Below are positions 33,334 to 42,560 of a stretch of 64,000 nt of DNA, piece after piece. Both the position numbers and the translations under genes were made by a program. Numbering within the stretch: the first letter of the stretch is position 1; every line of letters starts with the position of its first letter. This stretch comes from Bacillota bacterium (GTDB taxonomy: Bacteria; Bacillota; Sulfobacillia; Sulfobacillales; JAIMBI01). Location: assembly GCA_021846565.1 (NCBI GenBank), contig JAJZWS010000005.1:22927-86926 (forward strand), in the 5' to 3' direction. The notes under the pieces were generated by a model. That model worked only from the letters and a program-made list of their open reading frames with translations, did no database searches and had not been told where the DNA came from.

Positions 33334-34342
33334 GGGTGTCGTGGAGATTCGGCGCGGAGGGCGGGTGGAAAGCGTCGTCCGCGCGGATGGGGTGGTGGTG
33401 GACAGTGCCGGCCGCGTGGTGGCGGGGTTCGGCCATCCTCACCGCGAAACATACTGGCGCTCAAGCGCCAAGCCGTTCCAAGCCGTGCCCGTGGTGCTGT
33501 CGGGGGCGGCGGCGCAGTTTCAGATGGACGCCCGGGACGTGGCCATGGTGGCGGCCTCTCACAGTGGCGAGCCCCGGCACACGACGCGCGTGGAGCGCCT
33601 GCTGCAGCGGGCCGGGCTGACCGCGGCGGATCTCGCGTGCGGCGTGCACTGGCCCAAGCATGCGGCTACGGCCCACGCGATGCGGCGCGCCGGTCTCAAA
33701 CCCTCGCCTCTGCATCACAACTGCTCGGGGAAGCACGCGGGTATGCTGCTCACGGCCGCCGCGCGCGGGGTGGCCACGGCCGGGTACCTCGAACCGGACC
33801 ATCCCGTGCAGCAGACCATCCGCGACGTCGTGGCCCACTTTACGGGCATAGCCGCCCCCCGCCTGGCCACAGGGGTGGACGGGTGCGGCGTGCCGACCTT
33901 TTATCTGCCCCTGTCGCGGATGGCCTGGGCCTATGCCCGCCTGTACGACGGGCGGGGGCTGCCCGACGACGAGGCGGCCGCGGGCCAGCTGGTGGCGGAG
34001 GCGATGCGGACCCACCCGGAGCTGGTGTCGGGCGAGGGACGCCTGGAAACGCGGCTGGCCGAGGCGACGGAGGGCCGCATCCTGTCCAAGGGCGGTGCCG
34101 AGGGCGTGTACTGCGGGGCGCTGCCGGAACGCGGCTGGGGTGTGGCCATCAAGATCGACGACGGGGGGACGCGCGCCCGCGGCTCGCTGGTGGCGGCGGT
34201 GCTGAGCCTCTTGCCGGTGCTGGCCGAGGAGACGCGGACGCGGCTGGCGACCCTGGCGGTGGAGCCCATCCACAACGACGCCGGCCGACCGGTCGGTGAG
34301 ATGATGCCGATAGTCGAATTGCAATGGGGGCAGGTGAGGTGA
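33326..34342 (+). CDS. asparaginase (Rhizobium-etli type)
   Basis: The 338 aa belong to the thermolabile asparaginase family unrelated to the bacterial AnsA/B type. Two Ser-Lys elements expected in this family are visible: WRSSAKPFQ and, further on, AASHSGEP with ILSKGGAEG. Also conserved are NCSGKHAGML and VDGCGVPTF. It should release ammonia from asparagine or a similar amide. The start is uncertain: TTG 33326 (GGGAG 9 bp upstream) overlaps the preceding gene by 8 bp; GTG 33341 is an alternative. The 3' end overlaps the next gene by 4 bp (GTGA). Confidence 0.82.
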   Translation: MAEGVVEIRRGGRVESVVRADGVVVDSAGRVVAGFGHPHRETYWRSSAKPFQAVPVVLSGAAAQFQMDARDVAMVAASHSGEPRHTTRVERLLQRAGLTAADLACGVHWPKHAATAHAMRRAGLKPSPLHHNCSGKHAGMLLTAAARGVATAGYLEPDHPVQQTIRDVVAHFTGIAAPRLATGVDGCGVPTFYLPLSRMAWAYARLYDGRGLPDDEAAAGQLVAEAMRTHPELVSGEGRLETRLAEATEGRILSKGGAEGVYCGALPERGWGVAIKIDDGGTRARGSLVAAVLSLLPVLAEETRTRLATLAVEPIHNDAGRPVGEMMPIVELQWGQVR

Positions 34343-35505
34343 CAGAGACGACACCGTTTGCGGTGACGAATGTGAGGCTGTTGGACGGCGGAGATCTCGG
34401 ATATGTGGAGCGGGGAGGGTTCCTGGTCAATGCCGACGGCCGCATCGCGGCCATCGACGCCAACTACACCCCGGCTCCCGGCGTGAGGGTGGTGGATGGT
34501 CAGGGCTTGTGGTGCCTGCCGGGCTTTGTGGATGCCCACAGCCACATTGGCTTGTCGACGAAGGGCGAGTCCGGCGACTCGGCGGACGGCAACGAGGCCA
34601 CCGAGGCGGTGACGGCCGATGTGCGGGCACTGGATGGATTGAACCCGCGCGATCCGGCCATCCCGGAGACGCTGGCCGCGGGCGTGACCACCGCGTACGT
34701 GACCATGGGCTCCGCCAACGTGATTGGCGGGATTGGCTGCACCGTGCATCTCGCAGGACGTACGGTCGAAGAGATGGTCATGGTCCCGGCCGGGGGCATG
34801 AAGGCGGCCATGGGGGAGAACCCGCGCCGCGTGCACGGGGCCAACGCCAAGCGCCGCCCCGCGAGCCGCCCCGGGGTGGCCGCGGTGCTGCGCGAATGGC
34901 TGGAGCGGGCCCGTCGCTATGCCAACCAGCCCCCTTTGGGGGCGCGGGACTACAACCCGAAGCTGGAGGCGCTGGCCATGGTGGTGCGGGGGGATGTGCC
35001 CCTCCGCGTGCACTGTCACCGCGCCGATGATATCGCCACGGCGCATCGCATCGCCAGTGAGTTTGGGCTCAAGTGGGTTATGGACCACGCCACCGAGTCA
35101 CACTTTATTTTGGACGACGTGGTGGGTTGGGGCGTACCCGCCGTGGTGGGACCCTCGTTTGGGGCGGCCAACAAGGCCGAGACGCGCCACAAAAGCTTTG
35201 CCACGCCCGGCATCCTGGCTCGGGCGGGCGTGGCCACGGCCATCTGCTCCGACCATCCCGTGATTCCCTCGCAGTACCTGGCCATCTACGCAGGACTGGC
35301 GGTGCGGGCGGGCATGCCCGAGTCGCTGGCGCTGGCGGCCATCACCAGCGTGCCTGCCGACATCGTGGGGGTGGGGGACCGCGTCGGCAGCCTCCGTGTG
35401 GGACTCGAAGCGGACTTCTCGCTGTTTACCGACAACCCCATGTCCCATGTGCAGGCCACCACGCGGGCGGTGTACATCGGGGGACAGCAGGTGAGCGGTA
35501 CGTAG
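34339..35505 (+). CDS. amidohydrolase-superfamily metal enzyme
   Basis: The 388 aa form a TIM-barrel amidohydrolase with metal ligands in DAHSHIGLS, PLRVHCHRADD, DHATESH and CSDHPVIPSQ, and the C-terminal EADFSLFT/VYIGGQQV strand seen in imidazolonepropionase-like proteins. I prefer GTG 34339 overlapping the asparaginase stop codon; the ORF track starts at ATG 34324. The substrate is unknown; its neighbours suggest a small amide or cyclic amine. No signal peptide, so cytoplasmic. Confidence 0.8.
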   Translation: MTETTPFAVTNVRLLDGGDLGYVERGGFLVNADGRIAAIDANYTPAPGVRVVDGQGLWCLPGFVDAHSHIGLSTKGESGDSADGNEATEAVTADVRALDGLNPRDPAIPETLAAGVTTAYVTMGSANVIGGIGCTVHLAGRTVEEMVMVPAGGMKAAMGENPRRVHGANAKRRPASRPGVAAVLREWLERARRYANQPPLGARDYNPKLEALAMVVRGDVPLRVHCHRADDIATAHRIASEFGLKWVMDHATESHFILDDVVGWGVPAVVGPSFGAANKAETRHKSFATPGILARAGVATAICSDHPVIPSQYLAIYAGLAVRAGMPESLALAAITSVPADIVGVGDRVGSLRVGLEADFSLFTDNPMSHVQATTRAVYIGGQQVSGT

Positions 35506-35596
35506 CGGACCCGGGAGGGCGTAGACTCTTGTCCGGGTTGGCTCTACACTGAGAAAAATCGGTGGAAGCACGTGCCAAACCAAGGAGCGAAGCAGC

Positions 35597-36178
35597 ATGC
35601 CCGACGGAGTGGGACAAGTCCCAGCCGACTCGCTGGACGATGTCGCCCAGGAGGTGCGTCGCTGTGTGGCGTGCACCCTCTCTCAAGGCCGAACGCAGGC
35701 GGTCCCGGGCGAGGGCCCGGTCCATGCGCGCCTCATGGTCGTGGGCGAAGGGCCGGGCCAGCAGGAGGATGAGGCCGGCCGGCCGTTCGTGGGCCGGGCC
35801 GGCCAGCTGCTGACCGACATGCTGCGGGCCATTCACCTCGAGCGTCCCGAGGTGTTCATCGCCAACGTGGTGAAGTGCCGCCCCCCAGACAACCGCACCC
35901 CGACCCCGGCCGAGGCCGAGGCGTGTGCGCCGTTTCTGGCCCGTCAAATCGCGCTTGTGAATCCCGAGGTGATTCTGGTGCTGGGACGCACCGCAGCCGA
36001 AGCCCTGATGGGCCCGGGCGTGCGCATCACCGCCGTGCGCGGCGTGTGGACCACCCTCGGCACCCGAGCCCTCATGCCGACGTACCATCCGGCGTATCTC
36101 TTGCGCGACCCCAGAAAAAAGAAAGAAGCCTGGGAAGACTTGCAGCGCGTGGCGGAGCGGTTGGGCATTCCGGTTTAG
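35597..36178 (+). CDS. family 4 uracil-DNA glycosylase
   Basis: Removes uracil from DNA; typical of thermophiles and many Firmicutes. The 193 aa have four cysteines (C23, C26, C94, C110) for the [4Fe-4S] cluster, the catalytic loop GEGPGQQEDEAGRPFVGRAG and the C-terminal PTYHPAYLLR with the conserved His. The ATG is preceded by AAGGAGCGAAGC. Length fits the family. Monocistronic. Confidence 0.93.
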   Translation: MPDGVGQVPADSLDDVAQEVRRCVACTLSQGRTQAVPGEGPVHARLMVVGEGPGQQEDEAGRPFVGRAGQLLTDMLRAIHLERPEVFIANVVKCRPPDNRTPTPAEAEACAPFLARQIALVNPEVILVLGRTAAEALMGPGVRITAVRGVWTTLGTRALMPTYHPAYLLRDPRKKKEAWEDLQRVAERLGIPV

Positions 36179-36504
36179 CCACGGTCCCGCTTGGCCCGTC
36201 CGGCAGAGGCCCCATCGCGGTTTGTCCGCGCGGGTCTTTCGGCCACGGGTCGTATCCAAGGCGCCAAGGCGGCGGCCCCTTGGACCATTGCGATTCGCAA
36301 CGAATTGCGAGGAACTCACGGCGTGCGGCGGAGCGACTGGACGCCCCGCTTGGAGCGGGCTCAAACACGCCCACGAGTTCTCTACGCTACAAACCGCCGG
36401 GACCGTAGCTCTATCCCCCGGGGCGTCCCAGAAAGGCTCGGCCGTCAGCGCGCCCTTGTCTTGTAGTACCGAATGTTCTACGTTCCACCCTGCGGAGGAC
36501 GGCG
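36179..36504. other. gene-free stretch
   Basis: About 325 bp after the uracil-DNA glycosylase gene. The ORFs across it are unconvincing and lack ribosome binding sites. No terminator with a T-run, no repeat and no RNA gene recognised. Confidence 0.45.
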
Positions 36505-36761
36505 GTGGAACAGCAAGTCCCAGGATGGGAGCTCAACCAGCACACGAGTGCTGTGTTGGACCGGGTAGAGAAGGGCGTGGCGGTTGCGATTACCCGCGAC
36601 GGGCGACCGGTCGCACGCCGGTGCCCCTCTCTGAGCGGCTGGAGCCGGGTTTGCCTGCCCTGATCGCGATCGGTAGGGCTGTTGCGCCCACGGCTTTCGG
36701 GCCGTTGCCAGTGTCTCGGCCCGCGGGGACGCCGGAGGTCGATGTTGCGCTCTGCTCGTAA
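36505..36761 (+). pseudogene. Phd/YefM-type antitoxin, frameshifted
   Basis: GTG 36505 (GGAGGA upstream) starts a typical antitoxin: VPGWELNQHTSAVLDRVEKG and AITRDGRPVAR. Directly after VAR the frame must change to continue PVPLSERLEPGLPALIAIGR, the normal Phd C-terminal half; the original frame runs into unrelated sequence and stops. The N-terminal DNA-binding half may still be made, but the toxin-neutralising tail is out of frame. Confidence 0.75.
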
Positions 36762-36783
36762 GGGACCGCGAGCGGGAACGCTG

Positions 36784-37108
36784 GTGATTTACCTCGATTC
36801 GTCGGCCATTGTGAAGCGTCAGTCGGACAGCCTTCGAGCATGGGGCGAGGAACACCATACAGCCACGCTGACGCCGTGTTTGGTGGAGATCGAAGTTGTG
36901 CGTGCGCTCAGGCGATACGGGGCCCTGGCCGGCGCCGCTGGGCCTGCGGTGATGGCCCACCTGCTTCGCTTGGACATCGACGCCACGACATGGTCGGCTT
37001 GAGGACGTTGGATGCCATCCATCTGGCGACGGCTGAAGTGTGCTGCATGCGGACAGGTATGGCTTGGAGTCGTTTGTGGTCGAGCGGCGGCCGCGGCGGG
37101 TGGTTTGA
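36784..37108 (+). pseudogene. VapC-type PIN toxin, frameshifted
   Basis: GTG 36784 begins IYLDSSAIVKR with the first PIN acidic residue, followed by LVEIEVVRALRRYG. The frame then stops at 37002. The conserved LRTLDAIHLATA with the second acidic cluster is in another frame, and the last strand (LESFVVERRPRR) in a third. At least two indels therefore disrupt the toxin, in line with loss of its antitoxin next door. Confidence 0.75.
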
Positions 37109-37436
37109 CGACGGTATGCCCTGGCCTTGGGGACTCGAGATCCGACTGACAATTCATTCCCCCAAGGCCCGGACAGGGGCTGACGGCGCGGGGCCTCCCG
37201 ATGCACCGGAGACAAGTTTCGGACAGCAACGACCGGCCCAGTTGGCTGCAAGCCCGTGGTGATTTGGGTGGCGCCACCGAGAATGCTTTCGCACACGAAT
37301 CAGGGCCGCGCGGCGAAGTCGGCCCCCAGGAGCCGCCACCGAATCCTCCGTCAACGGGGACTTGGTCGACAGGGGCTGTGGGTGTTCAGTGCGGACTCAT
37401 CCCCTTGGGCGCGACCCCTCCCGCGTGCGGGGTCTG
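37109..37436. other. gene-free stretch
   Basis: About 330 bp between the broken toxin gene and the 3' end of the dipeptidase gene. No ORF with a recognisable product. No T-tailed hairpin for the minus-strand gene was found. Confidence 0.4.
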
Positions 37437-38804
37437 CTACCGCTTCATCACTTCGGCGACGCGGGACAACATTTCGGCGGTGGCCACGATCCCGCGGTAA
37501 AACAGATCCAGACGCATGTTCTCGTTGGGCGAGTGATTGGCCTCATCCTCGTTGGCATACGGAATGATGAACGATGGGATCCTCAGGATATGGGTGAAAA
37601 CGTAATCGGGCAGGCTTCCTCCCAGCGCCGGTTGGATGTATGGCGTGACCCCATGGGCGGCCGTCAGCCCATCGGCCAGGGCTTGTAATGCGGGGTGGTC
37701 GGGCGGTGTGCGCGACGGGCGCATGTGGCCATGGGACACGTACTCCACGTCGGGGGCCACGTCGGCCAGGTAGTCGCGGAGACGCTGGTCGATAACCACG
37801 GGATCCTGGTCGGCCACCAGGCGAACGTCGCATTTCACCGACGCGGTGGCGGGGATGATGGTTTTGTGTCCAGCGCCCTGGTAGCCAGCGGCCATCCCAT
37901 TGATCGAGAAACTGGGCGCGAGCATCAGGCGGCGATAGTAGTCTTCTTTGGGCCATGGCTCCACGGTCTCCAGCGGGAGTCCCAGGGTGCGCGCCACGAT
38001 GGCGGGGTCAAAGGGCAGGGAGGCGATGAGCCGATCCTCCAGCTCGCCGACAGGTCTGACTGCATCGTAGAACCCGGGAATCTTGATGTGTCCATGTTCA
38101 CCGCGGAGGGCCGACAGGGCGTGCACCAACGTCCAGGCGGGGTTGGGGACCAGGTTGCCCTTGTTTCCAGAGTGATTGTCAAAGAGGGCGCCCTGGGCGC
38201 GTAGCTCAAAGCTCAGGATGCCCCTAACGCCGAGGTTGATGACCGGATGGTCGCCAATCCCCATCGGGCCATCGGAGGTGATGGCCAGATCCGCGCGCAG
38301 GCGGTCCCGACAATTGGCGAACGTCTCCGCCAGATGGGGACTGCCGGACTCCTCTTCTCCTTCCAGCACCACCTTGACATGCAGCGGAAGGATGCCGTCC
38401 ACGGCACGGAGCGCCCCGATGCCCAGGATGTGGGCCAGGTGCTGCCCTTTGTTGTCGCCTGTACCCCGCCCGTAAAGTCGGCCGTCGCGAATGGTCGGCT
38501 CGAAAGGCGGGCTCTGCCAGGCATCCAGCGGATCCGCGGGCTGGACGTCGTAATGTCCATAAATCAGTACGGTGGGCACAGTGCCTTCAGGTCCGCCGGC
38601 TTCCGCCAGCAATACGGGGTAGCCCCGAGTGGGAAGCTTCGTGACGGAGAATCCGGTGTCATGGAGCATCCGGGTCACGAGGACTGCCGTTTCTTCGACC
38701 CGGGCGTGTTGGGCACTGATGCCCGCCTGCCGCACCTCGTCCATCCAGAGAGCCAAGAATGCATCCCGGTGCTGGTCGACATAGGGCCAAAAACGCGACG
38801 ACAA
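37437..38804 (-). CDS. M20-family dipeptidase/deacylase
   Basis: Zinc exopeptidase of the ArgE/DapE/CPG2 group. Metal and catalytic residues are visible: YGHYDVQPAD, GRGTGDNKGQ, the Glu pair in VLEGEEESGS, the Asp in ITSDGP, and the C-terminal His in EANHSPNENM. With TTG 38804 (ACGGAGG 7 bp upstream) the protein is 455 aa, the usual size; the 536-aa ORF-track version adds unconserved sequence. Dipeptides with free carboxylates are the likely substrates. Monocistronic on the minus strand. Confidence 0.88.
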   Translation of the reverse strand: MSSRFWPYVDQHRDAFLALWMDEVRQAGISAQHARVEETAVLVTRMLHDTGFSVTKLPTRGYPVLLAEAGGPEGTVPTVLIYGHYDVQPADPLDAWQSPPFEPTIRDGRLYGRGTGDNKGQHLAHILGIGALRAVDGILPLHVKVVLEGEEESGSPHLAETFANCRDRLRADLAITSDGPMGIGDHPVINLGVRGILSFELRAQGALFDNHSGNKGNLVPNPAWTLVHALSALRGEHGHIKIPGFYDAVRPVGELEDRLIASLPFDPAIVARTLGLPLETVEPWPKEDYYRRLMLAPSFSINGMAAGYQGAGHKTIIPATASVKCDVRLVADQDPVVIDQRLRDYLADVAPDVEYVSHGHMRPSRTPPDHPALQALADGLTAAHGVTPYIQPALGGSLPDYVFTHILRIPSFIIPYANEDEANHSPNENMRLDLFYRGIVATAEMLSRVAEVMKR

Positions 38805-39146
38805 GTCAAAACCTCCGTTGGTTGAATGAAGAGCAGTCAGCAACATCCGGACCGTGAACACCCGCAGGCATGAGTCACATCCCGCTTCGTTGCGAACAAC
38901 GAGGTCCAGCGGCTCCATGCGTCCACAGCGAGCGTAACCGACGCGCATGGCGGAAGGCAAGCGGCAAGGGGCCCGGGTTTCGTGGCGACGCTTCCGACGA
39001 GAAAGAACCGCGCCGGGTGGCGGTGAGCAGCGCACCGCGCGGACCAACGCCGGCCTGGCTTAGCGGGCAGCCGCTGACACTCGCCTTCGGGCGCCGGTTC
39101 TGATGCGTGGCGTCGCCACCGTGAGCGCCCCGGCTCACGGCCTGGC
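38805..39146. other. gene-free region with a perfect hairpin
   Basis: About 340 bp upstream of the dipeptidase gene with no coding signal. It contains the perfect inverted repeat CCGTGAGC/GCTCACGG (39119-39140, 6-nt loop). A second one, CCCCGCCA/TGGCGGGG (4-nt loop), follows at 39161-39180. Neither has a T-run. Purpose unknown; they may be remnants of terminators. Confidence 0.4.
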
Positions 39147-39640
39147 TCAGCATTGGGGTACCCCGCCACCTTTGGCGGGGCGCGGCAGTCTTTCCCCCCT
39201 ACTCGCGCCGGCTGCCGTCCTCACGGGAAGACGCGTGGCCAGCTGGCATCCGACCAGCGCCACAGGGCACTGACCCCTGACGGCGACGTCCCCCAAATCC
39301 CTGCCACGTGCGCGCTGGACATCACGACGGACCCCCGTGTGCACGCTCCATGGTCCTGAGGGGAGGCGCCTCGGATTGCGCGTAGGCAGGGTTTCGGGGC
39401 CGCTGGGTGCTTCGCGATGGGGGATGCTGGCCGCCATCCACGGGGCCCCCGCATCTTCGGTGAGGTACAACCGGGGGTCTGCGTCCCGGCTGGGTCCGCT
39501 GCTCGCCGTGTTGACCGTCATCCACCCGGCATCCGCCACGACCCAGACAATGCCGCACCGCCCTGGTGGACGGAGGAGATCGTGCCAGCGCGCGCGGGGC
39601 GCGGTTCTGGTGGAGGGTCCGAGCACCGAGAGCCATGCGC
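39147..39640 (-). pseudogene. possible remnant of a BNR/WD-like secreted protein
   Basis: The minus-strand ORF contains IVWVVADAGWMTVNTAS and PRLYLTEDAGAPWMAA, which resemble an Asp-box (BNR/YCF48-like) repeat (xDxGWxxx ... LYxTxDGGxxW). A second coding-like piece, VAGIWGTSPSGVSALWRWS, lies in another frame downstream (39221-39454). No start codon with a ribosome binding site is seen. The evidence is limited to this local resemblance. Confidence 0.3.
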
Positions 39641-39667
39641 GGCCCGCCCCGCGTTGCGGGTGGGGCC
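39641..39667 (-). terminator. hairpin after hyf-like operon 2
   Basis: A 12-bp stem with two mismatches and a 3-nt loop, starting 23 bp downstream of the last gene of the minus-strand operon. There is no T-run, so termination is only a guess. Confidence 0.35.
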
Positions 39668-39689
39668 AGGCAGGGCGGTGACGGCCTCG

Positions 39690-41798
39690 TCAGGTGATGC
39701 GGATCAGCAGCATAGCGACCAAGAGCGCCACGAAGGCGTAGCCCACGTACGCGTTGACACTGCCGCGATGCATCCGCGCGAACAGGTGGGCCAGCGCTCG
39801 CGCCCCACGGATGGAGGGATCCACGATGAGGCGGTCCACCACATAGCGCGAGCGATCTTCGCGCTGGACGCTGACCCGAAAGTGCTCGGCCACCACCTCC
39901 TCGCGATCCACCGTCTGTCCGGGGCTCAGCACGGCGCGAAACACCACCCAAATGGGGCGGGCCACGCCGGTGGCCGTGTAGGTGAGGCCCGCATCCACCG
40001 TGCGGGCACCACCGAGCCAGGGCCGTCCCCGGCGCACCCGCCCGTGACCCAAAAGCCTGGCCAGGGCAAACGCCAAGGCGAGCGCGATGCCGATGGCAAG
40101 GGCCAGATAGGTGGGCGACATCGCAAACACGACGCCCGCGTGCAGGCGGGTGCTGGGATGCATGAACACCACACCGGGCGCCGGCAGCACGTGCTGCCCG
40201 AGGGCCGCCCCCAGGGGATAGAACGCGGACGCGAGCGCGGGCGGGAGTGTGGCCGGCTGAAAGAACGTGGGGATGAAGGCCGCAAGGTCATGGCTCTGGG
40301 CCAGACTGGCCGCTACCCGAGCCAATCCGGTCGCCACGTACGTGGGGGCAATGCCTAAGCCCAGTGCCAGCGCCGCCAACAATCCCATGGCGATCCGCTG
40401 AGTGGCCGTCACGTCCCGGGCCTGCGCGGCGTGGTCGGATCGGTGCCGTCCCAGAAACGTCATGCCGTAGAATCGAATGAAAGCCGTGGCGGCCAGGCCC
40501 GCCGTCAAAGCCACGGTGACGCCGGCCAGCGCGAACGCTGTCTCCAGGGCCGGGTTGGCCATGGCGACGCTGCGCAGGAGGCTCTGCAGCAGCAGCCATT
40601 CACTGGCAAACCCGTTAAACGGGGGAATGGCCGCGATGGCCATCGTGCCCGCCAACAGAAACACCCCGGTCCACTTGAGCCGTCGCGCCAGTCCTCCGAG
40701 ATGGTCCATGTTAAGTTCGTCGGTCGCCTGGTCGATGGCGCCGGCACCCAAAAAGAGCAGGGTTTTGTACACCGAGTGATTCAGCAGCTGATACAGGGCC
40801 GCGATCCACGCCAGGAGGCCCAGGACCGGCAGGCCCACCCCATCGAACGTCATGGCGGCCCCAATCCCGATGGTGACCAGGCCCATGTTCTCGATCGAGC
40901 TATGAGCCAACAGGCGCTTGATGTGCGTGTCGGTGGCCGCATACAGAATCCCCAAAAACGCGGTCACAACGCCAATGCCCAGCACGATCACGCCGGCGGC
41001 CGGGCTTGGCGGCGGCAATAGCAGCACGTTGGTCAGAATGATGCCGTACAAACCCAGATTGAGGATAGCCCCCGACAAGACGGCCGACGCATGGGCCGGA
41101 GCGGCGGGATGGGCGCGGGGCAGCCAGCTCATCGCGGGAAACAGGCCCGCCTTGACGCCAAAGCCCAGGAACGAGAGGCCGAAGACGGCCCAGCGCACGC
41201 CGACCGTCAGCCGGTCGGGCCCCGCGGCCGCAATCGCGGAAAACCCGATGTTGTGGGCGGCCAGCACCAAAGGCAGCCATGCGGCCAGCACCATGAGGAA
41301 GCCCAGTTCACTGGCGCCCAGCATGGCGTAGGCGGCCCGGGGATTTTCGGGCGTCTCGTGGTCAAACACCACCGTGATGTACGACAGCACCGACATCAGC
41401 TCCCAGGCAATGAGAAAGGTGACGACATCGCCGGCCAACAGAATCAGCGCAATGGAACCAAGCAGGAGAGCCAGCGTGATGCCGAGCGGCCGCTGGTCGT
41501 ATCGGTCCTGGTATCGGGCCAGGTAGCCCGGGGAAAAGAGATAGACGGCCAGGAACACGACCGCCGTCACCATCAGCAGGAATCCGCCCAGGTCCGTGAA
41601 GGTAAGCCGCAGCATGCCCCAACCGGCGAGCGGCCACAGCAGCCACTCTTGTCCGGGATGCGTGAGAACGGTCCCGGCCAGCGCGAGCAGCGCCAGCGCC
41701 TGGGCCACCCCCGCCGGTGCGGTCCACCGACCGCGCCGGGAGAGCCCGGCCGCCGCCGCCACCAGGGTGAGCCCGAAAAACAACGGCAGCGCGATCAT
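39690..41798 (-). CDS. HyfB-like antiporter-type subunit, complex 2
   Basis: The 702 aa are a NuoL/HyfB-type ion pump with about 14 helices plus a C-terminal extension and last helix. The key residues are intact: TM5 glutamate in AWELMSVLSY (E133), TM7 lysine in GFGVKAGLFPAMSWLP, and IKRLLAHSSIENMG. The paralogue in operon 1 has lost the TM5 glutamate. ATG 41798 overlaps the HyfI stop codon (ATGA). Last gene of the minus-strand operon. Confidence 0.9.
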   Translation of the reverse strand: MIALPLFFGLTLVAAAAGLSRRGRWTAPAGVAQALALLALAGTVLTHPGQEWLLWPLAGWGMLRLTFTDLGGFLLMVTAVVFLAVYLFSPGYLARYQDRYDQRPLGITLALLLGSIALILLAGDVVTFLIAWELMSVLSYITVVFDHETPENPRAAYAMLGASELGFLMVLAAWLPLVLAAHNIGFSAIAAAGPDRLTVGVRWAVFGLSFLGFGVKAGLFPAMSWLPRAHPAAPAHASAVLSGAILNLGLYGIILTNVLLLPPPSPAAGVIVLGIGVVTAFLGILYAATDTHIKRLLAHSSIENMGLVTIGIGAAMTFDGVGLPVLGLLAWIAALYQLLNHSVYKTLLFLGAGAIDQATDELNMDHLGGLARRLKWTGVFLLAGTMAIAAIPPFNGFASEWLLLQSLLRSVAMANPALETAFALAGVTVALTAGLAATAFIRFYGMTFLGRHRSDHAAQARDVTATQRIAMGLLAALALGLGIAPTYVATGLARVAASLAQSHDLAAFIPTFFQPATLPPALASAFYPLGAALGQHVLPAPGVVFMHPSTRLHAGVVFAMSPTYLALAIGIALALAFALARLLGHGRVRRGRPWLGGARTVDAGLTYTATGVARPIWVVFRAVLSPGQTVDREEVVAEHFRVSVQREDRSRYVVDRLIVDPSIRGARALAHLFARMHRGSVNAYVGYAFVALLVAMLLIRIT

Positions 41799-42508
41799 GA
41801 CTCAGCCACCTCCCGGGTTTCCCGGCTCAAGCCCGTGACCAGCTCCAGCGCATGCAGGATCGCCAGCGGCGGCGGGGGACACCCCGGGACGGTCACGTCC
41901 ACCGGCACCACGCGACTGGCGCCGCCCATCACCGCAAAGCTGTCGGCAAACAAGCCGCCGTTCAGCGCGCACACGCCGACGGCCACCACCCGCTTGGGGT
42001 CGGGCATCGCCGCGTACGTCTCCTCCAGCGCTACGCGCATGCCGACGGTTACGGGCCCCACAACCAAGAGGACGTCGGCATCACGAGGAGTTGGGGAGAC
42101 GTAGATGCCATAACGGTGCAGGCTGTAGACGGGGCCCAGCAGCTGCCGCAGTTCGCTCAGGCAGCCGCCGCAGTCGCCGGCGTCCACGATGCGCACATGG
42201 ATGGACCGCTGAAAGCGGTGAGGCAGTGGCGGCGCAGCGGCCTGAGCCCACCGGTAGTCGTTCTGCCAGTGAACCGGGGCTTTGGGAGGTTGACAGCGCA
42301 TGCAGTGGATGCAGTGGTCAAAGTCCACGGCGACGCCCGCATCGCGTCCTGCCAGTGCGCCGACCGGACAGATGTTGGCGTCGAAGCGGTCTCGCGCCGT
42401 CACGGCCGTCGTGGTGGGTCGACCCGGCGTGACCCCCGAGGGCAGTCGGACAGCCCCCGGTCGGAGTGTGCGGACACCAGTCTTGAGTCCTTCCCAGAAC
42501 CAGGGCAT
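41795..42508 (-). CDS. HyfI/NuoB-like Fe-S subunit fused to half a ferredoxin, complex 2
   Basis: The 237 aa have two parts. Residues about 40-80 keep ICPVGAL (C47) and CIHCMRCQPP (C66, C69, C72): the fourth cysteine of one ferredoxin motif plus three of the next, which together coordinate exactly one of the two clusters of a 2[4Fe-4S] ferredoxin. Residues about 105-225 are the NuoB/hydrogenase-small-subunit fold with C113 and C116 (GDCGGC), C180 and C210 for an N2-type cluster. The complex 1 homologue has only the second part. Good ribosome binding site GGAGGGAGG before ATG 42508. Confidence 0.88.
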   Translation of the reverse strand: MPWFWEGLKTGVRTLRPGAVRLPSGVTPGRPTTTAVTARDRFDANICPVGALAGRDAGVAVDFDHCIHCMRCQPPKAPVHWQNDYRWAQAAAPPLPHRFQRSIHVRIVDAGDCGGCLSELRQLLGPVYSLHRYGIYVSPTPRDADVLLVVGPVTVGMRVALEETYAAMPDPKRVVAVGVCALNGGLFADSFAVMGGASRVVPVDVTVPGCPPPPLAILHALELVTGLSRETREVAES

Positions 42509-42560
42509 CGCGTCTCCTCCCTCCGTTTGCTCTTTCCTCGGCGGCGCGTCCGCGCGGAGG

